Shown here: one piece after another, positions 25,288 to 32,537 of the stretch | Layout: each line of letters opens with the position of its first letter | How positions within the stretch are numbered: position 1 is the first letter of the stretch | Source of the DNA: Candidatus Poribacteria bacterium | GTDB taxonomy: Bacteria > Poribacteria > WGA-4E > WGA-3G | Assembly (NCBI GenBank): GCA_021295715.1 | Contig: JAGWBV010000037.1 | Span: 1-35,704 of the forward strand | Length of the DNA stretch: 35,704 nt | Direction of reading: 5' to 3' | The notes under the pieces: generated by a model | The model's database searches: none | What the model was told of the DNA's origin: nothing | What the model saw: the letters and a program-made list of their open reading frames with translations, nothing else | Program-made: the position numbers and the translations under genes

Positions 25288-25968
25288 CTATACGAAGGCA
25301 AAGACGCGCGTCGGTGCCCCAGAACTGCGCGCCAACTTTAGCGGGGCAATTACCACATAGAAATGCGTCGGCAATTGGCTCAAATTGCACAAATCCTCAA
25401 CATGCGGGATACCCGCACCGAGAAAAACGAGATGTGCTGGTGGTAAACCGTCGTGCAAGGGTGGATGCCCTGCCACAGAATCAATACTGCACGCGTCTGT
25501 CCCGATGACCTTTATGCCTTTTTCGACGAGGAATTCGGCAGCGTCTTCACTAAAGCCGATCCACTCTCGGTTGAAGTTGTCCTGATAGACGAATCTGTCC
25601 ATACCTGTCCGCATAAAGACGATGCTGCCTTCTGGAATATCGCCATTTTCGGCTATCCATGCCTTAACATCCTCTGCGGTCACAGCGTCATTTGGTTTCT
25701 TAATCGCGGAGAAGTCCATCAACACGGCGTGTCCGGTCAATTTCTCTTTTGGGATTTCGGCGATCGTTGCGCCACCCGGGTACATTAAGCAGGGGGCATC
25801 CATGTGCGTAGAGTAGTGTCCGGACGTATCAATACGGCTTTCAAAATAGCCATCTTTTTCCAGTGTCGCTTGGTCATAAATTTTGGCAGGATCAATCGGC
25901 AGCTCACATGGACTCTTTTCATCGACCACATAAGACAGATCCAGCACGTTTTGAAAGTCAAGGTGCAT
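25288..25968 (-). CDS. Cyclase family protein (kynurenine-formamidase-like hydrolase)
   Basis: 226 aa, probably cytoplasmic, of the metal-dependent cyclase/KynB fold. The signature HxGTHxDxP appears as GHYSTHMDAP (H51, H55, D57). The histidine that usually follows two residues after the proline is leucine here (L61). IGTDACSIDSVAGHPPLHDG and VFLGAGIPHVEDLCNL are the conserved C-terminal motifs, with further H and E ligands. Substrates in this family are varied (N-formylkynurenine, cyclic amides), and no tryptophan genes are nearby. It is the first gene of the minus-strand run that ends at thrC, and it has a strong promoter. Confidence 0.85.
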   Translation of the reverse strand: MHLDFQNVLDLSYVVDEKSPCELPIDPAKIYDQATLEKDGYFESRIDTSGHYSTHMDAPCLMYPGGATIAEIPKEKLTGHAVLMDFSAIKKPNDAVTAEDVKAWIAENGDIPEGSIVFMRTGMDRFVYQDNFNREWIGFSEDAAEFLVEKGIKVIGTDACSIDSVAGHPPLHDGLPPAHLVFLGAGIPHVEDLCNLSQLPTHFYVVIAPLKLARSSGAPTRVFAFV

Positions 25969-26008
25969 TCTGTATTTCTCGCTCTCTTTCTTTATCTGTT
26001 ATGAATAT

Positions 26009-26038
26009 AGTATAGCACAGATCCACGAAACAATTCAA
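26009..26038 (-). promoter_or_regulatory. Predicted promoter of the cyclase-cca-M50-scpAB-thrC run
   Basis: On the minus strand TTGAAT (26033-26038) and TATACT (26009-26014) are 18 bp apart, with an extended -10 TGC. It lies ~40 bp before the cyclase ATG and downstream of the structured element, so that element is not part of this leader. Confidence 0.6.
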
Positions 26039-26043
26039 GCAAA

Positions 26044-26199
26044 TCAGTCAAGAACTACAGGGTCATCGAGTTTTAAGAAATTATCGGATTTTAGGCTTTC
26101 TTTCGGCGATCCGGTGTCCCTTCCCAGTAACGGGCGGGAACCCTGGTTCGGAATGCAGATCGCATGAATCAGAATCAACGGTATGAAGTGCTTATGCAC
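26044..26199 (-). CDS. Questionable 51-codon reading frame
   Basis: A GTG-started frame (VHKHFIPLILIHAIC... to ...DDPVVLD) overlaps the structured element and its flank. It has no ribosome site, no ATG and no recognisable domain, and a stop lies just upstream of the possible start. I list it only because the frame is open through the whole element and could be a gene remnant. A non-coding structured element is the preferred reading. Confidence 0.15.
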   Translation of the reverse strand: MHKHFIPLILIHAICIPNQGSRPLLGRDTGSPKESLKSDNFLKLDDPVVLD

Positions 26200-26247
26200 T
26201 TCCCCGGGTATGAAGGTTCTCCGTGTGGCCTACTGGGCTGCGGGATC
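26108..26247. ncRNA. Candidate structured RNA or palindromic element, ~140 nt
   Basis: Nested complementary arms: GATCC (26108-26112) with GGATC (26243-26247), CCCAGTA (26123-26129) with TACTGGG (26231-26237), and GGGAACC (26136-26142) with GGTTCTC (26215-26221). Inside are two hairpins, ATGC-AGATC-GCAT (~26153-26165) and GAAGTGC-TTAT-GCACTTC (~26185-26202). The fold is a long interrupted stem with a branched head. It does not match tRNA, SRP RNA, tmRNA or a riboswitch that I know; 6S RNA cannot be excluded. It can be read on either strand. Confidence 0.45.
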
Positions 26248-26271
26248 AAAAACGGAAACTGAATGGTTCTG

Positions 26272-27039
26272 TCAAGGACTATTGAAATAATCCAATACGG
26301 TGTTATGCAGAACTCCATTTGTTGCTATGAGAGACACGGTATCTTTCGTAATGGCTTGTCCTTGTATATCTGTTATTTTCCCACCCGCTTCCCTCACAAT
26401 AACAGTGATGGCGGCGATGTCCCAAATACTGATCGCCGCTTCAACGACAGCATCCGCTCTCGCAGATGCCACGAGATGATACATGTAGAAATCGCCGAAC
26501 CCTCTGGTGCGTGCGGCGTCGTTGATGAGATCGTAAATCCCGGGAAAAGTGCCTTTTTCTACAAACCACTTCAGTCCACCGTGGCATACCATTGCGTCTT
26601 TGGGTTGCGTTACACTGGAAACGGTTATCGGTTCGCCGTTCAAGAAAGCACCCTTCCCTGCTTCGGCGTAGAGCAGTTCATTCAAAAGTGGTGCGTTGGA
26701 AACGCCGAGGATGAGTTCTTCGCCTTTCATCAAGGCAATCTGTGTGCCGAAGATCGGAATTTTTCGGATGTAATTCTTTGTGGCATCAATCGGATCAATG
26801 ATCCAAACATAAGGGGAATCTCCTTCTTCAATGCCATATTCCTCGCCTAAGAACCCGTGGTCGGGGAACGCCTGTTTGATGGTCTCACGGATGACTTTTT
26901 CCGCCCCTCTATCGGCGAGCGTGACGGGCGTTTCGTCGGCTTTCATTTCCACCTTCATGGCATCGCCGGCATAGTAAGCGGTGATGATTTCTTCAGCGTT
27001 TTTCGCCGCTTCCAACGCGACGGTTAAAAATTGACTCAT
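26272..27039 (-). CDS. Inositol monophosphatase / histidinol-phosphatase family enzyme
   Basis: A 255 aa Mg-dependent sugar-phosphatase of the FIG superfamily. Motifs: FLGEEYG (E66, E67), WIIDPIDATKNY (D82, D85, with alanine in place of the usual glycine) and ISIWDIAAITVIVREAGG (D207). Many such enzymes close to HisN dephosphorylate histidinol phosphate; others act on inositol, glycerol or nucleotide phosphates. No histidine genes are in the window. The ATG is preceded by AAGGAA in a CCGCAAGGAA leader shared with the DegT gene. The stop is followed by the structured-element spacer. Confidence 0.88.
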   Translation of the reverse strand: MSQFLTVALEAAKNAEEIITAYYAGDAMKVEMKADETPVTLADRGAEKVIRETIKQAFPDHGFLGEEYGIEEGDSPYVWIIDPIDATKNYIRKIPIFGTQIALMKGEELILGVSNAPLLNELLYAEAGKGAFLNGEPITVSSVTQPKDAMVCHGGLKWFVEKGTFPGIYDLINDAARTRGFGDFYMYHLVASARADAVVEAAISIWDIAAITVIVREAGGKITDIQGQAITKDTVSLIATNGVLHNTVLDYFNSP

Positions 27040-27218
27040 TTAATTATTCCTTGCGGTTCGGTCAGGTAAATTTGATAACTAAAGTGCCTTTACGTAGATC
27101 TAAGGGAAACACCCAAGCAAAAACCCCTCCGCTCCGCTTACGGGCTACGCCTTTAGATTTAACGAACACCTCTTTGTCGACTGCTGATTACTGACGGCTG
27201 ACTGTCAGCTGCCACATT
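27040..27218. other. Spacer with two small repeats
   Basis: Contains CCGCTCCGCTTACGGGCTAC near 27127-27146 and a CTGACGGCTGACTGTCAG-type repeat at 27178-27210, which is partly palindromic (GCTGACTGTCAGC). No gene. Confidence 0.4.
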
Positions 27219-29036
27219 CTAACGGAGTGAAATTGCGGGACAATAAATTCGCTTCCATTCGCGGTGCCACCACACGCCTTCCGAGCGTTTCGTTGCGAGA
27301 TCCGTAAAGCGATACTCGTAGAGGGTTGCACGGACATACTGTGGCGGCGCGTTTGGGAACGGGTTTTCTGCCAACAATTGTAGCACTTCAGGCTTGCCTT
27401 GTAGCAGTGCTCCCATGAAATTGAGGAACCACGGTGTCCTTTGATAACTGCCTTGTAAGGCAGCAAACCACATCTGCCAATCGAGGCGTGGTTGATGCGG
27501 CGCAACCCATTTTGGCGCAACATCCAAGTTTCCGGGTTTCCACCGAAATTGGTAAGTTTCCCATGCGATCCGATCATTGCTACCTTCAACGATAATTTCC
27601 GGGCGCGATTCCGTCATATCCGCGAAGAGTCCGTAGGTGTTCACACTCCGAAACGGCGCGATCCAAGCAACATCTGGAAACCTTATCTCTCTGAAGAGTT
27701 GTCCACCGAACCGGATGCCGCTCAGCAGTAAGAGAAGCGTTGCCACGGTCGCTATGCCGATACGTCTATTATATCGGTGGAGAGGTCGTTCGATGAAGCG
27801 AATCGTAGGCATTAATCGTTTCGGGAGCAGACCTTTCCACGTCACATCGTCAATCAATAGGAGGCATAGCGCAATTGTCAATAGGTTGAAAAAACAGTAG
27901 TTCCCCGTTAAGATGATGAGGGCTTGCAGACCGACGAATCCAATACATCCGGCATTCCTTAAACGTCGCGGTGCAAATATCAGGAACGGGATGCCCAGTT
28001 CAGCCGCGAACATGCCGATGACCGAGACTTTCTGGAACCATTCCGGTAACTGATGCACATACCATCCTAACGATGTCGGCAACGGTTGTGTTTCATAATG
28101 GAAATTGAGAGCCGTCAGGTTCCGCCACACCTCGTCACTGGCGAGTTTAACGAACCCGGAGGCAAACATCAGGCGGAACAGAAGCCAACGGAAAAGCCAT
28201 AAAAACGCCGCTGAGGGCTGAGACGCTCGTGTGAACCTTTCCCGTAGTTGCAATGGCGCGAAGAAGATTGCCAGAAAGCCTGCCTCTAAGAGCAAGACAT
28301 CCCATTGGAAACTCAAAAAAACTTGTCCGACTGCTACAAGCGACAGATAAAACGTCCACAAACCGACTAAGGCGAATGTGGGGACAAACCCCGCGATTAA
28401 GACCAAGGACAGCATCACACCACCCGCGCACAAGAAATTGAGGCAGGCATCCGAGGCGTTCAACCAGAAAAGCGTCGGAACGAGGAAGTAGCCTTCTGTC
28501 CCAATTTGCTGACGGACAGCCTCCACATACTGATCTGCTGGCAAAATCCCATTGCTCCCAACGAGTCCGTGAATCTGGATCCACAAGGACACAAAAGCGA
28601 TGAGGTAGATACAACCGAGTCCACGCAGGAACAGCCACCTCGAAAAACAGAACGCTGTTCTCTCTGTGTGTGTTCCCCATAACCATCGCGTCATCGCGGA
28701 GAAAAACGGACGATGGTGTGCAATGAAACGGTAGACTCCTTCGGACACGCTCGCGAACCCCGGCAAACGGTAGTAACACCAGAGAAACAGACCGTTGTTC
28801 AAAGCGCGTAAGACAGCCTCTGCCCCGCTTAAAACCGTCCCATTCTGAAGTATTAACTGGACTGAGCTCTCAAACGCTGAAAGGGGTATCTCTGGGAATT
28901 GTGTTGCTACCTCTTGGTAAGGTGCATAGTCAACGCGGTCACCGGTGACGTGCTGCCACTGGGCAATCCAATATCGGCAAAAGTCGCAGGCGTTATCGTA
29001 AACAAGGAGGGGTTTGCTGCTTTGTGATTGCATCAA
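27219..29036 (-). CDS. DCC (DUF393) thiol-oxidoreductase domain fused to a lipase maturation factor-like membrane protein
   Basis: 605 aa. Residues 1-~115 are a DCC-type thioredoxin-like domain with YDNACDFCRYW (D14, C17, C20). The rest resembles the lipase maturation factor (LMF1) family: several membrane segments, the signature FQWDVLLLEAGFLAIFFAP, FHYETQPLPTSLGWYVHQLP, and a C-terminal soluble part with WKPGN and RLDWQMWFAAL ending in a WWHREWKR-type tail. Eukaryotic LMF1 helps dimeric lipases fold in the ER; the role of bacterial members is unknown. The fusion suggests redox-assisted folding or disulfide transfer. Topology of the DCC part relative to the membrane is not clear, as no signal peptide precedes it. 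The DegT gene lies 51 bp upstream. Confidence 0.8.
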   Translation of the reverse strand: MMQSQSSKPLLVYDNACDFCRYWIAQWQHVTGDRVDYAPYQEVATQFPEIPLSAFESSVQLILQNGTVLSGAEAVLRALNNGLFLWCYYRLPGFASVSEGVYRFIAHHRPFFSAMTRWLWGTHTERTAFCFSRWLFLRGLGCIYLIAFVSLWIQIHGLVGSNGILPADQYVEAVRQQIGTEGYFLVPTLFWLNASDACLNFLCAGGVMLSLVLIAGFVPTFALVGLWTFYLSLVAVGQVFLSFQWDVLLLEAGFLAIFFAPLQLRERFTRASQPSAAFLWLFRWLLFRLMFASGFVKLASDEVWRNLTALNFHYETQPLPTSLGWYVHQLPEWFQKVSVIGMFAAELGIPFLIFAPRRLRNAGCIGFVGLQALIILTGNYCFFNLLTIALCLLLIDDVTWKGLLPKRLMPTIRFIERPLHRYNRRIGIATVATLLLLLSGIRFGGQLFREIRFPDVAWIAPFRSVNTYGLFADMTESRPEIIVEGSNDRIAWETYQFRWKPGNLDVAPKWVAPHQPRLDWQMWFAALQGSYQRTPWFLNFMGALLQGKPEVLQLLAENPFPNAPPQYVRATLYEYRFTDLATKRSEGVWWHREWKRIYCPAISLR

Positions 29037-29087
29037 AATTCCCGACGAGTTTTGCTCAATCCATTGGACATTAACATTGGGAGAAGA

Positions 29088-30317
29088 TTAACACCATGCC
29101 TGATGAATTTTGGAGATAGCTTCCACAATCTGATCCATATCGGTTTCTGAACTGAGGAAGAGATTTTGGAAAAGCCACACGCTCTGCTCACAGACGGATG
29201 CTGCGTTTGGGCACGGCAACGATCGGATGAGGTGCGGGTATTTCTTCGCGACGTGTGCCATTCCGGGTTCTTCCGAAAGCGGGGAACGGTACCCGATAGA
29301 ACACGGAATGCCTTCGGCGGACAGTGCGTCCACAAATTCCTGTCGCGATTTACCGCCAAATCCTTGGGGGTCATACTTCAAGCAGTAGAGATGATACCCG
29401 TGTTTGGTAACCCACGGGGCAAGTTTCGGCGGTGTGATACCGTCAATCGCTCTCAAAGCGTTAGAGAGATAGGTTGCGTTTCGATTGCGGAGATCGGTTT
29501 GTGTCGCTAACAGTTCCAATCGGACGAGTAATATTGCAGCGAGATACTCTGAGGGACGGTAGTTCCATCCGAGTCGCGGATACTCCCATCGCGCTCCACC
29601 GGGCGCGCGTCCGACATTCATGAAGGCACAGACCCGATCGTGAATATCTTTGTCGTTTGTGGTAACCATACCCCCTTCACCGGAAGTCAGATTCTTTGAG
29701 GCTTGGAAACTAAACGCGCCGACATCGCTGAGTGCCCCGACCTTTTTCGTCTGATATTCCGCCCCGTGTGCCTGTGCACAGTCCTCAATAATTGCGAGGT
29801 TATGGCATCGGGCAATCTCTCGTAAAGCCCCCATATCTGCCGGGTGTCCACCGAGATGAACGGGCAGAATCGCCCGCGTTTCTGGACCGATAGCCGCCTC
29901 CACTGCTTTCGGATCGATCGTGAAGGTGTCCGGTGAGATGTCCACAAATACAACGGTGCATCGGCGTTCCAACACGGCGCTTGCGGTTGCGACGAAAGTA
30001 TAGTTCGGGACGATAACCTCGCCACCATCGCTAAATCCATCAAGATCCAGCGCGGCAGCTAAAGCGGCACTGATGGAATCGGTCCCGTGTGGCATAAAGA
30101 GGGCGTAATTGGTTCCAGAATACTGTGCATATTGCGCACCAAAACGTTCAATCATCGTGCCACCGGAGCCTTCATCCGCACTCAGGTACACTTCACGGAG
30201 CAGCGGCTCAACTTTTGACTCCCACTCTTCAGTCGTGGTCAGTGGCCATGAGGACCACGGCTGGCTTTCTATATTTCGGACAGGCGTGCCGCCTGAAATC
30301 GCTAATGGGTTAGACAT
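29088..30317 (-). CDS. DegT/DnrJ/EryC1/StrS aminotransferase family protein
   Basis: A 409 aa PLP enzyme of the sugar-aminotransferase family. The Schiff-base lysine is K208 in FSFQASKNLTSGEGG. The cofactor-stacking region reads HGTDSISAALAA, and IIEDCAQAHGAEY gives the PLP-nitrogen aspartate (D179). Such enzymes transaminate nucleotide-linked keto-sugars for surface glycans, or act in antibiotic-sugar and AHBA-type pathways. No neighbouring nucleotide-sugar genes define the product. I chose the ATG at 30317 because AAGGAAA lies ~9 bases upstream; an in-frame TTG at 30341 would add 8 residues but lacks a ribosome site. Confidence 0.9.
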   Translation of the reverse strand: MSNPLAISGGTPVRNIESQPWSSWPLTTTEEWESKVEPLLREVYLSADEGSGGTMIERFGAQYAQYSGTNYALFMPHGTDSISAALAAALDLDGFSDGGEVIVPNYTFVATASAVLERRCTVVFVDISPDTFTIDPKAVEAAIGPETRAILPVHLGGHPADMGALREIARCHNLAIIEDCAQAHGAEYQTKKVGALSDVGAFSFQASKNLTSGEGGMVTTNDKDIHDRVCAFMNVGRAPGGARWEYPRLGWNYRPSEYLAAILLVRLELLATQTDLRNRNATYLSNALRAIDGITPPKLAPWVTKHGYHLYCLKYDPQGFGGKSRQEFVDALSAEGIPCSIGYRSPLSEEPGMAHVAKKYPHLIRSLPCPNAASVCEQSVWLFQNLFLSSETDMDQIVEAISKIHQAWC

Positions 30318-30573
30318 GTTTTTAATTTTCCTTGCGGTCAAATAACGTGCGTTAGAACTCTTGCGTGCCTTTCTTAAGTCCGCCTGCGCCGTTGTTGCAG
30401 GCTACCGGCTCCGTATTTTATTTTTTGATTTGGCATCGGGATTGAGGATTTGCGCGGTTTTTCTCTTTCGACGCTTGCACCACTGATGAGGTGTCACGGA
30501 TTGTCGTAGGGAGACGCTTCAGAGTTTCCCACTAAATGGTAGAGATACCGCATGTGGATGTCCGCTATCTGTT
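30318..30573. other. Spacer with a GC hairpin
   Basis: GCCTGC-GCCGTTGTT-GCAGGC (~30388-30408) forms a 6 bp stem followed ~12 bases later on the plus strand by ATTTTATTTTTTG. It could end transcription, but minus-strand genes flank it on both sides. It also has the character of a dispersed hairpin repeat. Confidence 0.35.
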
Positions 30574-30984
30574 TTAGCGAATGGGCTTTCCATCTTCATC
30601 TACATATACAACTTCCCAGCCCTTTGGGACCACCCCAGTATTCAAAAGGTTTAATCTTTGTCTTTCGGAAAGTTCCGATCCTTCAACTGAGAAAATCTCT
30701 CCAGTCTCCGAACTCGCCACAGAACGTGTTGTGTGCCAGATATTCGCGGTTGATTCCGTTTTTTGGACGTAGATTCTTCCTGGCACTTGGGGCAGGGCGT
30801 TTTCACCTACCACAATCCACTTGTCTATTTCAGGCGTGACTCGGTCCACTTCCGTGAGTACCTCAACAGTCTGATGCATAGTGTATTGCTCCATTCTTGC
30901 CTTGGAATCTAACTTCAAGTAACATCCAACAAAGACAACTCCGAGGATGAGCAAAAGTAGAAAAATTCGCACAGTATATCTCAC
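30574..30984 (-). CDS. Small membrane-anchored or lipoprotein-like hypothetical protein
   Basis: 136 aa. Residues 4-20 are strongly hydrophobic and end in VFVGC, close to but not a perfect lipobox (phenylalanine at -3). The remaining ~110 residues are hydrophilic, ending VPKGWEVVYVDEDGKP. No known domain. The start is GTG at 30984, supported by AAGGAGAGG just upstream. It is divergent from the Cache-like lipoprotein gene at 31146. Confidence 0.65.
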   Translation of the reverse strand: MRYTVRIFLLLLILGVVFVGCYLKLDSKARMEQYTMHQTVEVLTEVDRVTPEIDKWIVVGENALPQVPGRIYVQKTESTANIWHTTRSVASSETGEIFSVEGSELSERQRLNLLNTGVVPKGWEVVYVDEDGKPIR

Positions 30985-31145
30985 GGTTTCCTCTCCTTCC
31001 GTATAGCGTTTGTCGATTTTCTACAGAATATACACAATTCTCGAAAAAATTACAAGAAAAAAATAGTATATTTGACAATCGGGTGATGGATGTATACAAT
31101 TAATGAAAATCAAACTTTTAATATTGACTGAAAAGGAGTCAAAAA

Positions 31146-32075
31146 TTGAGAAATTTTCTGCTAATACTACTGATTATAGGGTTCGCCGCAATCTGCCTTA
31201 CGGGTTGTGAGCGACCTATGACAAAACCGATGATGGATGCCGTCACACCGACTGATATGCCGACAATGGATGACCCAGAGACGTTTGCAATGACCTTGGT
31301 TCAAGGTGCAGTCGATCTTTACAAAACAGAGGGTCGCGAGGCAATAATAGCCTACCACAACAGTCCTGCGAGTATTAATGGACAGTGGTATGTGTTTATT
31401 ACAGATGAGAACAATATCTATCTCGCGCATCCGGTGAAACCTGAATTCGTCGGTAGAGATATAACCCAGATTCCTGGAATTGATGGCACACTTATCGGTG
31501 TTGAGATTGCCATGGCGACGAGCGATGGACGCTGGACCGAGTATCTGTGGCCCAATCCTGAAACTAACAAATTAGAACAGAAACGCACGTGGTCCATCCG
31601 ACACGATGGCTATCTCTTTGCCGCTGGATATTATGAACCGTGGGGTCCGGATCCCGCAACGCTTCCAGCGGTCTCGAAAGAGGATCCAGCGGCATTTACG
31701 TATGCTATCATATTGGCGGCAATTGCGCGCTATGAATTTGAAGGACTCGAAGCGACAGCAACTTATTACAACGATCCAGCCAATATTGATGGACAGTGGT
31801 ATGTGTTCATCACTGGTGAACATGATACGTTTGTCGCGCATGCGCCAAGACCAGACTTCGTAGGGACTGACCTTAAGGATGTTATAGGTCCTGATGGATC
31901 ACCGGTTGGTGTAAATATTGCAAAAGCGACTGGCATCGGTCTCTGGATTGAGCACCTGTGGCCCAACCCTGAAAGTGGCGAGGTAGAGTCGAAACGCACA
32001 TGGGCAATACGACACGACGGCTACATCTTCGGGTCTGGGTACTACGAACCCGCATCCGAAGAAACTACGCCATAG
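31146..32075 (+). CDS. Lipoprotein with two tandem single-Cache-like domains
   Basis: 309 aa. The lipobox CLTGC places the modified cysteine near residue 20. Two homologous ~125 aa units follow (about residues 42-165 and 176-305). Each has the pattern GQWYVFIT...HP/AP.P.FVG.D...DG..GV.IA.AT, then LWPNPE, then KRTW.IRHDGY.F..GYYEP, which resembles sCache_2-type extracellular sensor domains. No signalling domain or second membrane segment is present, so it may be a free periplasmic ligand-binding lipoprotein. The start is TTG at 31146, supported by AAAAGGAG at 31131-31138. The end carries the 20 bp repeat that includes the stop codon. Confidence 0.8.
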   Translation: MRNFLLILLIIGFAAICLTGCERPMTKPMMDAVTPTDMPTMDDPETFAMTLVQGAVDLYKTEGREAIIAYHNSPASINGQWYVFITDENNIYLAHPVKPEFVGRDITQIPGIDGTLIGVEIAMATSDGRWTEYLWPNPETNKLEQKRTWSIRHDGYLFAAGYYEPWGPDPATLPAVSKEDPAAFTYAIILAAIARYEFEGLEATATYYNDPANIDGQWYVFITGEHDTFVAHAPRPDFVGTDLKDVIGPDGSPVGVNIAKATGIGLWIEHLWPNPESGEVESKRTWAIRHDGYIFGSGYYEPASEETTP

Positions 32076-32089
32076 GTGTCAATTTAGGG
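32070..32089 (+). repeat. 20 bp repeat, copy 2 (contains the stop codon of the Cache-like gene)
   Basis: CCATAGGTGTCAATTTAGGG, identical to 15704-15723. The TAG inside it ends the preceding gene. Confidence 0.6.
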
Positions 32090-32101
32090 GTTTCGGGGTC
32101 C

Positions 32102-32348
32102 CGTAGGTTGGATAGAGCGGAACAGAAAACAGAGAGGTGAGTGTTGCAAATACCTCTGAAATCCGACCTGTCGGCATACCCACTCAAGAACGCAGCGAAA
32201 CCCAACTTCATACTGACAGTGGTGCGGATATCTCACAAGGAAAGTGTTGGGTTTCACTCGGTATTTTATCAATGCCAGGTCTCTGGAAATAACTTTGTTT
32301 TTCTTTGATATTCACGTTTTTGGTCGCATCCGTTCTACCCAACCTACG
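32102..32348. mobile_element. MITE-like element with nested inverted repeats
   Basis: Outer arms: CGTAGGTTGGATAGAGCGGA (32102-32121) and CCGTTCTACCCAACCTACG (~32330-32348). Inner arms: GCGAAACCCAACT (~32195-32207) and AGTGTTGGGTTTCACT (~32243-32258). It resembles the GTTGGGTTTC-type repeats found scattered in many genomes. It encodes nothing. Confidence 0.55.
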
Positions 32349-32456
32349 ATGATGTTTTCACTTCACCAGAGACGAATTAAATGAAACTTAGGAGTAATCT
32401 CCGAATCACGACGAGACGAAGCACATTGATAATGTTTTTGCATGGATGTTTCCGCA

Positions 32457-32477
32457 GGAATCGAAGTTTCCTCCTAC
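32457..32477 (+). repeat. Short GGAA-TTCC-CCTAC hairpin repeat, copy 3
   Basis: GGAATCGAAGTTTCC followed by TCCTAC. Relatives lie at 478-500 and 7887-7910. Confidence 0.45.
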
Positions 32478-32537
32478 AATTCGATAATGTATCAATAATG
32501 TAATGTTAACGGTAATCCGTTCATCTATTCTCTCAGA

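Larger units (their letters stand above)
25969..26271. other. Spacer with promoter and structured element
   Basis: Holds the cyclase promoter (26009-26038) and, further upstream, the structured element 26108-26247. No tRNA is recognisable. A short minus-strand frame (26044-26199) is described separately. Confidence 0.6.
32076..32537. other. Repeat-filled spacer after the Cache-like gene
   Basis: No coding frame of note. It holds a nested inverted-repeat element (32102-32348), the GGAA-TTCC-CCTAC repeat (32457-32477) and a short AT-rich stretch near the ELM1-like gene end. Confidence 0.55.

Noticed and set aside
26108-26247. tRNA gene (GGTTCGGAAT resembles a T-loop)
   Set aside because: No acceptor stem, D-arm or anticodon arm of the right spacing on either strand.
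26263-26850. Plus-strand 195-codon open frame
   Set aside because: It lies antisense to the inositol-monophosphatase-like gene, whose motifs are intact; the antisense protein has no recognisable domain.
28147-28779. Minus-strand 210-codon frame inside the DCC-LMF gene
   Set aside because: Alternative frame of the same strand within a gene with recognised motifs; no ribosome site or domain.
30477-30520. CTGATGAG similar to the hammerhead ribozyme core
   Set aside because: No GAAA core segment follows a stem II, and no stem I/III pairing could be found.
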